Shown: positions 1 through 11,279, counted from the stretch's first letter. The stretch is 64,000 nt of DNA from Diplonema papillatum (GCA_030068145.1 JAPJBO010000253.1:186001-250000), one strand, 5' to 3'. Notes: generated by a model from the sequence alone, not told the origin. Numbers and translations: made by a program.

Positions 1-135
1 GATCCTCTTACCTCGTGTAACTAACCACCACTCTTACGACACTCAGAGCACGAATAGTATCTTCCCTTAACGACGAAGGTCACCCGGAGACTTTAAAACC
101 CCGGAGTTTCAAGCGAACTTTCACTCTAAAAAATG
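1..135 (+). repeat. Dispersed hairpin/TATA-like repeat P, copy a
   Basis: First of five clear copies in the window (others near 8993-9095, 42130-42275, 45430-45520 and 52010-52105). The shared part is a short hairpin (GGTCACCCGGAGACTT or GGTCACACGGTGACC), an A/T-rich TTAAAACCCC-like stretch, then CAAGCGAACTTTNACTCTAAA. Copies d and e lie 100-200 bp upstream of the TPR and GltS start codons, so the unit may carry core-promoter signals. No gene is seen just downstream of this copy. Confidence 0.6.
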
Positions 136-900
136 TGTAGCTGATACTCTGACCATGTTGGTGTGGGGAGAACCTCCCGAATTCTCGAGCGAACTGTAAC
201 CAGTGTTCGCGCTAAGGAAAAAAGCGGCTGATTTCAGCTGGAAAAGAAAGTTCTTGGAAAACTGACCGGCTGACTTTTGGAAGGTCTGCCGATCGGAAGG
301 GTTTTGCGACAACATCTTGAGCTTGCGTCCGTGGGTGGCACAGCCAAAGCTTACACTCTTCAAAATTGGCTGGTTTTTGTGCGAGTCTGCCGGTAAGAAA
401 AAAAGGCTCGAAATTTAATCAGCCGGCAAGCCGGCTTATCGCGCGCACACTGACTGTAACTCTAAAAAAAGCCGACCCTTTGCGAAATCACGTTTTTCTT
501 ACCTTAGAACCGCACCCGAACCCCCCTTCCTCCACACAGCGCAAGACTACGCTGAGCGGGCGTCGAAGACGAACCGGAGTGCGTCGTGGCACGCTGCCCT
601 GGCAGCCCGCACGGTATGCCTATCTTTTTAGTACCAACAATTTTGCCCTTCTTAGGCTAAAAAAGACGGAGGCAGCGTGTGTTGGTGGTTGATCAGAACT
701 TCTTACCCAAACAAAAGACCGGCACACACAAGCAAAACGAAGCGTCTGTCTTTTATACGAGGCGAATCCTCCCCGCATACCAGATCAGAGTCTGGGCACG
801 TGGGGCTTAGAGCGTTTAGACGCGTTCTTCGCACGTTTTGCCGCTTTTCGCTTTTGGATGCGTATCCGTGCACCCTCGTGTTTAGCTTTTGTGACCGACA
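136..900. other. No gene recognised
   Basis: Short open frames only, none with recognisable domains or convincing splice sites. An ACTCTAAAAAAA-type run occurs near 455, similar to the end of repeat P. Confidence 0.4.
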
Positions 901-914
901 CCAGGTCCGCTTCG

Positions 915-2215
915 TAGTGCATGTGTTACTGGGTCTCCACATTTTGTGTTAATAGAGAGTCCACGCCGCTGTTTATGGTACTGGGTCCCCACGTCCTGGT
1001 GTTGATACGACAGTCCACGCCGCTGTTTATGGTACTGGGTCCCCACGTCCTGGTGTTGATACGACAGTCCACGCCGCTGTTTGTGGTACTGGGTCGTCCT
1101 ATATGGTGTTGACATGAGAGTCACGCTTTGTGGCACGTAGACCACCACGTCCTACATACGTGTTAATGCGAGAGTCCACGCCGCTGTTTGTGATACTGGG
1201 TCCCCACGTCCTATATTGGTGTTGATATGAGAGTCACGCTTTGTGGCACGTAGACCACCACGTCCTACATACGTGTTAATGCGAGAGTCCACGCCGCTGT
1301 TTGTGATACTGGGTCCCCACGTCCTATATTGGTGTTGATATGAGAGTCACGCTTTGTGGCACGTAGACCACCACGTCCTACATACGTGTTAATGCGAGAG
1401 TCCACGCCGCTGTTTGTGATACTGGGTCCCCACGTCCTATATTGGTGTTGATATGAGAGTCACGCTGCTGTTTGTGGTACTGGTTCTCCACGTCCGATAT
1501 GGTGTTAATACGAGAGTCCACGCCGCTGTTTGTAGCACTGGGTCCCCACGTTTTATATTGGCGTTGATATGAGAGTCACGCTTTGTGGCACGTAGACCAC
1601 CACGTCCTACATACGTGTTAATGCGAGAGTCCACGCCGCTGTTTGTGATACTGGGTCCCCACGTCCTATATTGGTGTTGATATGAGAGTCACGCTTTGTG
1701 GCACGTAGACCACCACGTCCTACATACGTGTTAATGCGAGAGTCCACGCCGCTGTTTGTGATACTGGGTCCCCACGTCCTATATTGGTGTTGATATGAGA
1801 GTCACGCTGCTGTTTGTGGTACTGGTTCTCCACGTCCGATATGGTGTTAATACGAGAGTCCACGCCGCTGTTTGTAGCACTGGGTCCCCACGTTTTATAT
1901 TGGCGTTGATATGAGAGTCACGCTTTGTGGCACGTAGACCACCACGTCCTACATACGTGTTAATGCGAGAGTCCACGCCGCTGTTTGTGATACTGGGTCC
2001 CCACGTCCTATATTGGTGTTGATATGAGAGTCACGCTGCTGTTTGTGGTACTGGTTCTCCACGTCCGATATGGTGTTAATACGAGAGTCCACGCCGCTGT
2101 TTGTAGCACTGGGTCCCCACGTTTTATATTGGCGTTGATATGAGAGTCCGCGCTTTGTGGCACGTAGGCCACCACACCCTACATACGTGTTAATACGAGA
2201 GTCCACACCGCTGTT
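915..2215. repeat. Satellite array, about 56/112-bp units in 342-bp higher order
   Basis: Tandem units built from two related half-units, one with CCACGCCGCTGTTTGT and one with CACGCTTTGTGGCACGTAGA, each followed by a variant of CCCCACGTCCTATATTGG. Identical stretches recur 342 bp apart (for example 1437 and 1779), so three variant units form a higher-order repeat. The open frames in this stretch are periodic by-products of the repeat. Confidence 0.9.
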
Positions 2216-2398
2216 TCACACGAACAGGACCAGCTGTACGCCTGCGGCACGCGCAAGGTTGCGCAAGCCCTTACGAAGACGGCACCTACATACGTGTACA
2301 CATGCGACCAACCGCTCTTCGGCGGTGTTCACAACCACATGATGTGGTTCCAGACAGAGGGTAACCGAAAGGTATGCGCTCCCCCATCCCTCCTTTCC

Positions 2399-2688
2399 GC
2401 CTGCTACACGGGAGCCAAGCTTCACGTGTTCGGCGGTACTGCAGAGCCACGTGCCTACGGGTCAAGTGGCTACCGATTTCCCAAACTAAAGCATCAAGGC
2501 GTGGCGCCCCTTGGGGCTTGGCGCTTGCGCTGAACACAAGCTTGTCGAGACGGTCAGCCACAGGGCAGCGGACGGGGTTGCAGCACTGCGCTGCCTCCGA
2601 CTCAAGCTTTGCAAGCTGTGGTGACCGTCACGTTCCTGGACCAGGAGCGGCCTTTTTCTTTTTCTTTTCTTCTTTTTTCCCTCACTTC
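2399..2688 (-). mobile_element. SINE-like element S, copy 1
   Basis: Copy of the roughly 290-bp dispersed element. It lacks the first bases (GGTACCAGGGAAA) of the best copies and runs from GCCTGCTACACGGGAGCC to AGGAGCGGCC followed by a T/C-rich tract. By convention here, minus marks copies whose plus-strand text reads from the GGTACC end to the pyrimidine tail. Confidence 0.8.
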
Positions 2689-2705
2689 GGATGGCGGGAA
2701 CTACA

Positions 2706-3215
2706 TTACCCAAAGGTGTAAGATCTAAGTGCAATGACCAAAGGTGTAAGGTCTAAATGCAATGACCAAAGATGTAAGGTCTAAGTGCAATGACCAAATA
2801 TGTAAGGTCTAAGTGCAATGGCCAAAGATGTAAGGTCTAAGTGCAATGACCAAAGGTGTAAGATCTAAGTGCAATGACCAAAGGTGTAAGGTCTAAGTGC
2901 AATGACCAAAGATGTAAGGTCTAAGTGCAATGACCAAATATGTAAGGTCTAAGTGCAATGACCAAAGGTGTAAGGTCTAAGTGCAATGGCCAAAGATGTA
3001 AGGTCTAAGTGCAATGACCAAAGGTGTAAGATCTAAGTGCAATGACCAAAGGTGTAAGGTCTAAGTGCAATGACCAAAGATGTAAGGTCTAAGTGCAATA
3101 ACCAAATATGTAAGGTCTAAGTGCAATGGCCAAAGATGTAAGGTCTAAGTGCAATGACCAAAGGTGTAAGATCTAAGTGCAATGACCAAAGGTGAAAGGT
3201 CTAAGTGCAATGACC
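2706..3215. repeat. 28-bp minisatellite, about 18 copies
   Basis: Units of the form AATGACCAAAGGTGTAAGG plus TCTAAGTGC, varying at a few sites (GGTGTAAG, GATGTAAG, ATATGTAAG). It directly precedes the exon at 3219 and probably lies in that gene's intron. There are no spacers, so it is not CRISPR-like. Confidence 0.92.
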
Positions 3216-3218
3216 AAG

Positions 3219-3395
3219 AGGCAAGCCGAGACCGAGCGAGACGAGCCCCCCCTACAGGAAACGGTCTTCGACCGAGCCATCGCAGCGCAGAGTCTGTCGT
3301 ACTGGAGCAACTTCATTCAAACCGGCGAGCCGCGCGCAGGCATCGACACGACAGCCGAGCTTGCGGAGTGGGAAAAGTTCGGAGAAGCGGAAAAG
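3219..3395 (+). CDS. Internal exon of an unrecognised protein
   Basis: A 59-codon open segment with GC-rich codon use like the window's real genes. It is bounded by an AG (ATGACCAAG) on the left and a GT donor (GCGGAAAAG/GTACAT) on the right, and is phase 0 at both ends. The peptide includes ETVFDRAIAAQSLSYWSNFI and ELAEWEKFGEAEK and looks helical. I do not recognise the family. The left intron would contain the 28-bp minisatellite and the right intron the LINE tail that follows. No partner exon was found, so it could be a stranded exon of a broken gene. Confidence 0.45.
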
Positions 3396-3429
3396 GTACA
3401 TTTCCTTTCCTTTTTTTTTTTGAATAGCC

Positions 3430-4400
3430 ACCAAGTCTTTGGCCTGGGTAGCAGTACACAGGCTGAAGTCTGTTTGGCGGTCCACGATTAGGCTCGACCT
3501 GAAGGTTTTGTTTTTCAAAACGCTCGTGGTTCCCGTCTTTCTGTCAGGCGCTGAAACTTGGATCGTTGGCACTTCCCTGCTTCCTGAGATCACGGGAGCT
3601 TTCACTTGCCTTGTTCGGTTTGTTCGAGGCATTAAGGTCGGTAGTCGCGAAACGCGCTGTAGCAATAATGACCTCTTTGCGGATCAGTTCCCGAGGATCG
3701 AAGTGGAGCTGCAGAGAAAGCGGCACCGCTTCGCTGGGCACTGCCTGACTGAGGGCGGACCAGCCCGCGTCGAGCGTGCTTCTTGCAACGACGCGTCGAA
3801 AGAAGAAACGCGGTCGACCTCCGCTTTCCTATCTCGACGTGCTCTAACACGGACGAGATCCGGGAGCTGATAGCGTGGGACGCGAAGGTCCAGCGGGAGG
3901 TGAAGGCCACCAGGCAGAGAACCGTGCGGCCGCCGCGGAAGACGCGGAAAGGCATGAAGGCACGTGGGACCGGATCTGGACGACCCCGGAAGCGCGTGAC
4001 CTCGCAGGCTGCGCGACGCATGCGCAAATTGAACGCGCAGAAGTACATCGACCAACTCATGGATGCGGCGCCCTGCCACGTTCAAGCTTGCTCCGGCCAC
4101 TGCAGCCTCTGCCGACACTGCTAGCCGTCGACGCTCGTGACGGCAGCCCCATCCTGAAGTGCAAATACTGCCGACGCGTCACTGCTGCTGTGTGCGCTCG
4201 GATTGGCGCCACTCAAGCGGCCACCTTATGTCACTCGTTTGTTTGTAAAGATTGCTCCGTTCTTCTCCCCGCCTTGTTCCGGATGACATATACAACTACT
4301 ACTACTACTTGTGCAGTCTATCGTAGCAGATTGTTGCTGCATAACAAGTTCAAACTACTACTACTAAATTTTACCATACCAAACATGAAATGTTGGAGGA
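3430..4400 (+). mobile_element. 5'-truncated non-LTR retrotransposon (LINE), 3' part
   Basis: The plus strand encodes a typical LINE post-reverse-transcriptase region: near 3500-3560 LKVLFFKTLVVPVFLSGAET (compare the usual YGAETW-type motif), then near 3700 a VELQRKRHRFAGHCL segment matching the RRRLRWAGH-type motif of LINEs. The frame changes around 3785-3870, and the last part carries a Cys-rich stretch (CKYCRRV near 4160). The copy ends with TAC/ACT-rich short repeats near 4290-4370, a plausible LINE tail. The polymerase core is absent, so this is a dead 5'-truncated copy. It sits just inside the intron after the exon at 3219. Confidence 0.75.
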
Positions 4401-4465
4401 AATGAGAAGCTCGTCGCCGCAAACCGTGGCGTTTTCACTTGCGTCCTGAATCCAGCTTTACGCAA
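4376..4465 (+). repeat. Dispersed repeat shared with 10688-10775
   Basis: ACCAAACATGAAATGTTGGAG and the following 60 bp recur near 10688, both after A/T-rich sequence. It may be the extreme 3' end of the LINE family or a separate short element. Confidence 0.5.
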
Positions 4466-5350
4466 AAAACGATCAGCACTGCGTTCAACGAAATCATCAT
4501 TTAGTTTTGTATCAGCCGCGGTTGTGCAAGTGACGAGCTCTTAGTTTTTTTTTTTTTTTTTTTGGTAACTGAGGGGAAAAATGCCATACGCACTGACCAC
4601 AAGCCGGACCAAACTTGCGAGTGTGGGACTGCCGCTTTTTCTGGCGGGATTTACCCACTAAAAAACCTTAACTCAGGATTAGTCGTTTAAGGAGCGGGAA
4701 TCACCCGTGGACTCACATGGAGAAGCCAACCTCCATGCGGGACTTGGCCAGTCCTGACGCCCCCTCCCGTAGGGGTTCCAGTGGCGAGTTGGATTCCCCT
4801 ACGCACTTCGGCAACACGCGGCTCATCCTCCCTAAAGACGAGGATGGTAACGGACCAGTCTGGGGGGCCTGGCGGGGCAACCTGGCAGACTGTGGCAGAA
4901 ATACGTTTGCGGGGCTCATCTTGCTCGAGGGGGCGACACACTCCGGAAGTGACTGTTCTGCGAGCAGTCTTGGGGTAGGCCCCGGGCAAGGTTGGTGTTC
5001 CTGGGTGTTGTGGGCGCTCTTGTTCAGGTTAGGGTCCTGATGGCGGGCTTTTTTGGGGCGGTCTTTTTCACCCAGGAATGTGGAGCGGGGGGGGTCTTTT
5101 CGCTTCAACCGGGGCGGTGGCTGATGGGCGGCGATTATTATTATTTCTGGGGGGGCTGGTGCCTTTTTCGGGGGGGGCGGTGGTGGCTGGACGTCCCCCG
5201 GGGGGCGCGGTTTTTTCAAGAGTTGTGGGTTGCTCAGTCCCACCTCTTAGTTTTTTTTTTTTTTTTTTTTTTTTCAAAAAAGAGCCACCACTGGCCCACC
5301 AGGATTTTATACGATCTTTTCATGCGGTTCAGTCAGTGGGGATTCAGGGA
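4466..5350. other. Low-complexity region, no firm gene
   Basis: Contains T-runs near 4545-4563 and 5250-5275 and a G-rich stretch at 5040-5215. The minus strand is open over 4713-5243 (proline/lysine-rich) and the plus strand over 4717-5040. Neither shows a domain or splice support. Confidence 0.4.
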
Positions 5351-6262
5351 GTGCTAAGCATGTCTCTTGTTGCAGTCAGCACGAAGCAGAGCACGGTCCC
5401 TCTTCCAAAGCAGTCGGCGACAGTCACGAGACTCCAGAACAAAATCGAAGGATACTGTTTGATAGGTTTCGCTCCTGCCGAGAAGCGGTTGTTGTCCGGG
5501 TTTTCTTTTTGGACAAAAAACAGCCACGTTTATACCAGTCCATGTAGGGTTCGTTCGTCTGTGCTTGGAAATCACGCAGCACCACATCCGTCGCCACCAG
5601 GCGAGTACAAGTTAGCCATGCTGTCTGGTGACACCCGATTGTCCCCTGAACAAGCCGCCACCGAAGGGACGACGTTTCTGGAGAAATGGTGGGCACGGCC
5701 ACCAGGGTCAGGCTTCGATTCTCTGGCAGCGCTCTGTGTAGTGTAGCACAAGTTTTTTGCACAAGCGCCAGCTTGAAAGAAAATGCTCGGCGATGCTGCC
5801 AGACAAAGAACAGAAGGGATCCCAAGTGCTGTAACTACCGAACCACGTGTTGAACAGACGTGAGGTCATGCGTCTACCCCTACACGATAAATCACGCAAA
5901 CACAACAGGTCAAAGTTCTGAGTGAAAAAACAACACAAGATGGTGTAAGCGAAGAACAAATCAGATCGTGTTTGTAATGTATTTGCCCCTCTACCTCCCT
6001 CCCATTCGGAGTCGAAGCAGCTACATCGAGTATTTCACACATTGGCCGTCGGGTACCGTATCAAAATGACAACTCATTACTGGGCAACACATTCCAACAC
6101 CACCACCGCCGTAGCGCACCCACACTTCCACGCACCCAACCGCAGACGCTCCTGCTTCACATGCCAGCGACGATGGGCAACTTCTTGTCTTCGGACGTGT
6201 GCAAGGACGCTTGGGAGTTGAGCTGGATGGACACAACTCGATGCTTGGTATGCTTCCTCCTG
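5351..6262. other. Unassigned stretch
   Basis: A possible acceptor (TCTCTTGTTGCAG) near 5373 is followed by a plus-strand open frame to 5746, but the protein has no recognisable family. Nothing else is supported. Confidence 0.3.
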
Positions 6263-6278
6263 ACCCCCTTCCCCCGAA

Positions 6279-6534
6279 GAAAGAAGAAGAAAAAGAAAAG
6301 AAAAAAGAAAAAGGCCGCTCCTGGTCCAGGAACGTGACGGTCAGCCACAGCTTGCAAAGCTTGAGTCGGAGGCAGCACAGTGCCACAACCCCGTCCGCTT
6401 TGCCCTGTGGCTGACTGTCTCGACGAGCTTGTGTTCAGCGCGAGCGCGAGCCAAGCCTTGATGCTTTAGTTTGGGAAATCGGTAGCCACTTGACCCGTAG
6501 GCCGTGTAGCAGGCTTTCCCTGGTACCTCGAAAA
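6279..6534 (+). mobile_element. SINE-like element S, copy 2, with target duplication
   Basis: Complete but internally shortened copy. It runs from a purine tract (AAGAAGAAAAAG) through GGCCGCTCCTGGTCCAGGAA to CCCTGGTACC. A 14-bp direct repeat CCCCTTCCCCCGAA flanks it at 6265-6278 and 6535-6548, as expected for target-primed insertion. Confidence 0.85.
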
Positions 6535-6550
6535 CCCCTTCCCCCGAAAA

Positions 6551-6745
6551 AAACACAGGGGGCTAGTCCCTCAAGGTTTCGTACCCCACTTTGGGAGCCG
6601 TACACTCCCCTCTTTACCCCTTTTTACCTCTTTCCATTTTGCATCCCTTTCCTAGACACCATCTTCCTCGAAGAAGACTTGATACTAGCATCAACCATGC
6701 ATGAGAGGCAAGTAGCGCCTGAACACGAAACTAAGATTTTCCCCC
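6551..6745 (+). repeat. Dispersed repeat R9
   Basis: The unit starts with ACACAGGGGGCTAGTCCCTC, passes TTTGGGAGCCGTACACTCCC, and ends with TTGATGCTAGCATCAA-type sequence (a 16-bp palindrome in the best copies) and CCATGCATGAGAGGCA. Other copies are at 6820-7016, 29660-29800 and 59140-59350. Short core pieces occur around the methyltransferase gene at 14.6-16.3 kb. Confidence 0.75.
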
Positions 6746-6819
6746 CACTTTGGATTGGTCTGCGTTCAAGAGCGAAACCTGAGACGAAGAACGAGGTGCA
6801 CACGGCACCACGGTGAGAA

Positions 6820-7016
6820 AATACAGGGGGCTAGCTCCCTGAAGGCTTCATACCCCACTTTCAGCGTATACTGCATGCTAATCCACGTGGTTCATGTCCT
6901 CAGATTAACTCGTAAGCCGGTGATTTCGCAGGACCTCCACCCCCCCCCCCCCCCCCAACCATGCATGAGAGGCAGTGCTCTGCCTAAACATTAAACTAAG
7001 ATTTTCCCCCCACACC
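6820..7016 (+). repeat. Dispersed repeat R9, internally diverged copy
   Basis: Same ends as the copy at 6551 with a different middle. A C homopolymer lies near 6938-6957, just before the ATGCATGAGAGGCAGTG core. Confidence 0.65.
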
Positions 7017-7181
7017 TGACAGGAATCGCTTTGAGGCTGCTGCATCCGTCCATTTTTCACGACTCGCGGCTCGCAGCACCACCGGCATACATAAACGAAC
7101 TCGCGCTAAAAAATGCACTCTAAAAAAGAGAACAAAGAAAGCAGACCCCCGCAAAAACGGGATCTGACCCACCGTCCGCAA

Positions 7182-7182
7182 A

Positions 7183-7218
<36 letters not shown>
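7182..7218. repeat. (CA)n microsatellite
   Basis: Uninterrupted CA dinucleotides, followed by CGCACACCCACGCACAT-type degenerate sequence. Confidence 0.95.
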
Positions 7219-7223
<5 letters not shown>

Positions 7224-7433
7224 CGCACACCCACGCACATACGCACGCATACACACCCACAACACAAAACTAAAACAAAAAAACCGGTTTCCTTTCGGGA
7301 AACGACATGAGAGAGGACTGCACCCGAGACAGGAACGAAAATAATCACCGAAAGACGACGCAAAGCACTGTCAGCCGCTTGCACGCTAGGTTTGTCGTCG
7401 GTTAAAAAAGACCTCCAAAACTGAGGCAAAAGA

Positions 7434-7690
7434 AGAGAAGAAAGAAGAAAAAGGCCGCTCCTGGTCCAGGAAAGTGATACACATAGTGCCACAACCCCGT
7501 CCGCTCTGCCCTGTGGCTGACCGTCTCGACGAGCTTGTGAGCGCCAAGCCCCAAGGTGTGCCAAGCCTTGATGCTTTAGTTTGGGAAATCGGTAGCCACT
7601 TGAACGTGAAGCTTGGCTTCCGTGTGCAGGCTTTCCCTGGTACCTGGGCCTCGCCTCACCTGCACTCGAGGCGCAAAAGAAGAAAAAAGA
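7434..7690 (+). mobile_element. SINE-like element S, copy 3
   Basis: Body from GGCCGCTCCTGGTCCAGGAA (7453) to CCCTGGTACC (about 7642), shortened internally. GAGGCAAAAGAAGA on the left and GAGGCGCAAAAGAAGA on the right look like a decayed target duplication. Confidence 0.8.
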
Positions 7691-7971
7691 AAAAGGTTGA
7701 TGATCGGCAACCCACAAGAGAAGTTTCAGTCGCCGGGAAAGCTTCGACTTCGAGCCGAATCAAGGTGTTTCCTTGCAATCAAACACCCCGCAAAACATGA
7801 AACGTCCTCGGAGGCGTTGCCTGCACTCATTTTGAAGGAAGCTGGCGGCCTCACCCGGGTGTTTCCTACAAGCAGGAGCTTATTCCCCGAAGTTACCAGA
7901 AAAAAAAATGCAAATGAAAATAAAATGGTACCCCCAAAACCTCCGTCTTGCGTAGTTCCTACGTAGTTCGT

Positions 7972-8500
7972 GCGGGGTTTGTGAAACGGCGAGGGCTACA
8001 TTTCATCAGTGTACTGGACTTTCTTGGCCGCAGTGGCAAGTTATATAAGCCCTGACAGGACCGTTTAGACACTCAGTTAGCCACCAGCTGAGTGTGGAGT
8101 ATCAAAATGTAGCCCTACCCCGTATTGCGTAGTTCCTTCGTAGTATGTGCGGGGTTTGTGAAACGGCGAGGGCTACATTTCATCAGTGTACTGGACTTTC
8201 TTGGCCGCAGTGGCAAGTTATATAAGCCCTGACAGGACCGTTTAGACACTCAGTTAGCCACCAGCTGAGTGTGGAGTATCAAAATGTAGCCCTACCCCGT
8301 ATTGCGTAGTTCCTTCGTAGTATGTGCGGGGTTTGTGAAACGGCGAGGGCTACATTTCATCAGTGTACTGGACTTTCTTGGCCGCAGTGGCAAGTTATAT
8401 AAGCCCTGACAGGACCGTTTAGACACTCAGTCAGCCACCAGCTGAGTGTGGAGTATCAAAATGTAGCCCTACCCCGTGGCGTAGTTCCCGCGTAGTTTGT
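7972..8500. repeat. 177-bp tandem repeat, three copies, each with a 125-bp inverted-repeat-ended core
   Basis: GCGGGGTTTGTGAAACGGCG recurs at 7972, 8149 and 8326, exactly 177 bp apart. Each unit contains a 125-bp core (7992-8116, 8169-8293, 8346-8470) that begins AGGGCTACATTT and ends AAATGTAGCCCT, a perfect 12-bp inverted repeat. Inside are TTATATAAGCCC (TATA-like) and a smaller hairpin ACACTCAG/CTGAGTGT. It may be a short terminal-inverted-repeat element amplified in tandem, or a small RNA gene array. No protein is encoded. Confidence 0.85.
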
Positions 8501-8990
8501 GCGTATAAGTCGATCTTTGAGTGCGTGAGCCCCTCCGAAGAAAGGTCCATCACACTAGTTCCGAGCTACTTAGCCCGGGTCTCTGGGTCGCGTCCCCCTC
8601 CTTCTTTTGGTCGCCTGGTCTTGCATCTTGTTGATCCGTCCGGGCTGGGGGCTTCGCGCTTCCCCTTCGTCTTGCATCACCTCGTAGTTTGTGCGGAGTT
8701 CTCGCGTACTTCGTTACTTCGGCTTTCGGGGGGGTACCAAAAAAAAATGAAAAAAAAAGAAAAAAGTAATAAAAAAATGGGATCTTGCAGTTTCCAGGGG
8801 TCACCAAGGACTTTACCATCCTACGGATCTACTCGTTTTTCTTTTTTCGCTTTCTCGCGAGGCTGCGTTGCTTTGGAAGGGAGTGGGGAGGTGTTGAAAA
8901 GAAAGCACCACGCGTTTGTCATGCCCACGACGTTGCACAGCGTGATTTTTGACAGTTTCCGCCCAAAATACCATACTCCCCCATAAAACC
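8501..8990. other. No gene recognised
   Basis: Pyrimidine-rich then purine-rich sequence with one plus-strand open frame (8525-8986) lacking any known domain. Confidence 0.35.
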
Positions 8991-8992
8991 CG

Positions 8993-9095
8993 TAACCATA
9001 TAGCCCTTTCTTGCTCTAAGAGAACCCATTCATGAACTATCACACGGAGACCCTAAACCCCTGGAATTTCAAGTGAACTTTAACTCTAAAATAGC
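8993..9095 (+). repeat. Dispersed hairpin/TATA-like repeat P, copy b
   Basis: Closest to copy e at 52010: both begin ATAGCCCTTTCTTGCTCTAA and end with AACTTTAACTCTAAA. No gene is seen directly downstream. Confidence 0.65.
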
Positions 9096-9439
9096 ACTCG
9101 CTAGGGACGTACTTGCCCCGCAGAAAGGAAGTCTCGCGCAACCAGAAATCATATCCTTTTTGTTTTCGTCTTTTTCTTGTCGCTTCTTCCCCCCTCTGCT
9201 CACCCCTCCCTCACGCTGCTTCCTCTTACTCTTCTCTACTCTACTAACCTCATGATCCTGCCGTGTCTTCCGCCTTGCAGTGGACAGGAGACCTCAACAC
9301 CAGATCTCACGTAGTCGATATCGCACCAGGGGTGGCTCTGTAACCTGTTTTGATGCCAGCAAAGCGCCCTTTTTCCGTTGGTCGATCCTGAAGCTTCTTG
9401 CAGCGTACCTCCCGAGGCATGCAACGCGTGCGAAAACTG

Positions 9440-9552
9440 CCCCCCCCCCCTGAACAATCCTTCACTAAATCCGCGGTTATATAACCTGGCCTCAGTGGTG
9501 CAAGCACCACGCGCTCTTCAAACCCAAGAAACATTTTCCCCCCCCCAGCCCT
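9440..9552 (+). repeat. Dispersed repeat R8 between C-runs
   Basis: CCTGAACAATCCTTCACTAAA through CCCAAGAAACATTTTCCCC recurs almost exactly at 59030-59128. Both copies are bounded by C homopolymers. Confidence 0.75.
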
Positions 9553-10069
9553 CTGATCACGTGGCCACAGCTGCCGCCCGTACGGTAGTGGGGGGCAACG
9601 GAGAGAAAGTCCTAATTCTTAGTACCCAACTGGGTGCACGTTGGCACTTAACAAAAAAATAGTAGCTGGCAGCGTGCGCTGCATGAAACATTCCCAAGGC
9701 ACGGGTAGTGCGCGCAAACAGAACTTGACCTGCGATTTCCAAGCCAATTTTGCGTGTTCTGCTGCCACTGCAAAGGCGGACGGCATCCGGCAGTGTCCTC
9801 AACAGCTGCGAAGGAACAGCGCCGGTGCTGCAAAACCTGCGGGATTTCCGCCGCGCTTCCCCTTCCCCCCCATGTTGTTGAAAAAACCACCACCCATCCC
9901 CTCTTAATCCCACGGTGGAGGGACACGGGGGGGGTCATCGGTAGCAATTCATGCTCAGACCCCTTTCCCACCCTCAACTCTCTCCTCCCCCGAACGTGCC
10001 CCTCCCAGCCAGCTTCCTTTTCCTCCCGATCCTACCAAGTGGGAGGTTGACAACGCGATAGTCAAAACA

Positions 10070-10362
10070 GGCGAAGAAGAAAAAGAAGAAAAAGGCCGCT
10101 CCGGGTCCAGGAACGTGACGGTCAACCACAGCTTGCAAGGCTTGAGTCGGAGGCAGCACAGTGCTGCAACCCCGTCCGCTCTGCCCTGTGGCTGACGTCT
10201 CGACAAGCTTATGTTCAGCGCAAGCGCCAAGCCCCAAGGTGCGCCACGCCTTGATGCTTTAGTTTGGGAAATCGGTAGCCACTTGACCCGTAGGCCCGTG
10301 GCTCTGCAGTACCGCCGAACACGTGAAGCTTGGCTCCCGTGTAGCAGGCTTTCCCTGGTACC
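10070..10362 (+). mobile_element. SINE-like element S, copy 4 (near full length)
   Basis: Purine tract, GGCCGCTCCGGGTCCAGGAA, the full internal sequence and the CCCTGGTACC end. Flanking CGAAGAA motifs may be a short target duplication. Confidence 0.85.
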
Positions 10363-10687
10363 TATGCGTTTCGAAGAAACAAAGAAAAAAAAAAAAAAAA
10401 AAAAAACACAGAAAAAAAGAAACATAAAAGACGACGTACCGAATAACCGGGCAAGTGGGGCCACAGCACGGCCCCAATGTGTCGACAGCAGTCGTGTCTC
10501 GGTTCTGGCACAGGCACGAGAGGGAAGCAACGCAGAGTAGAGTCTGCGCAGTCGACGCAGGTGTCCACGTTTCGTGTTGCTGGGTGGAACCGTGAACGAC
10601 GGGCGTGTTCACACCGCCACCGATAAAAACTTTAACTCTAACAAACTTACAGTTCTCTTGTTTTTTTTTTTTTTTTTTTTTTTTTTT

Positions 10688-11060
10688 ACCAAACATGCAA
10701 TGTTGGAGGAAATAAGAACGCGTCACAGGCCATCCACGGCGTTTCCTTGCGCCCTGTACCAAGAAACAAACGCCCAGGGCAAAGCGTTCAACGAAAGCAC
10801 CTGGTTTGTAGGAAATGCTTGAGGAGACTGCCAGTTGCGATAGATCAAAGGAGGTAAATGTGCTGTAGCCCACACGAAACAGATCAAAGGAGGTAAATGT
10901 GCTGTAGCCCACACGAAACACAGGTAAATCTGGGTTTAGTGGCGGGCGTAAGCGTTCAACAAAAAAGACCCACTTTGTAGTTGTATTATTTCCTCCCCCT
11001 CTAACCTCCTTCGAAATGAGCACAAGGCAGTCCCTCGAGTATTTTTTCTGCAGGTATAGT
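10688..11060 (+). repeat. Dispersed repeat R3 (with the 4376-type segment at its left)
   Basis: After the segment shared with 4376 comes GATCAAAGGAGGTAAATGTG in two tandem copies (10845-10915), then CACAGGTAAATCTGGGTTTA and GTAAGCGTTCAAC. Related copies are at 16398-16560 and 32505-32690. The right part (TTGTAGTTGTATTATTTCC to CCCTCGAGTATTTT) matches 16495-16560. Confidence 0.7.
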
Positions 11061-11279
11061 CCATACCAAACGACACACTCCGCCATCCGAGCCGTGTGCG
11101 AAGCAGGAAGTCCAACCGGCAAAGGCCCGCGTTTTTGGGAAACCTTCACGAAATTACGCGCAAAAAGCCTCCAACTCTTTTTTGTACTTTTCACGACGAT
11201 GTGTACGTTTGTATGTTTTTGCTCTTCCAAATCTTTTGGCCGAGCCACGTGAGTTCTTTCTGTTCCCCCCCCTCTTCAG

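Noticed and set aside
2706-3215. Regular 28-bp repeats as a CRISPR array
   Set aside because: Units are contiguous with no unique spacers, and the genome is eukaryotic.
5040-5240. G-rich stretch as a quadruplex regulatory element
   Set aside because: G runs are irregular and not next to any supported gene; nothing beyond composition supports it.
10259-11248. 329-codon minus-strand frame over element S and repeat R3
   Set aside because: Runs through homopolymers and two different repeats; no domain.
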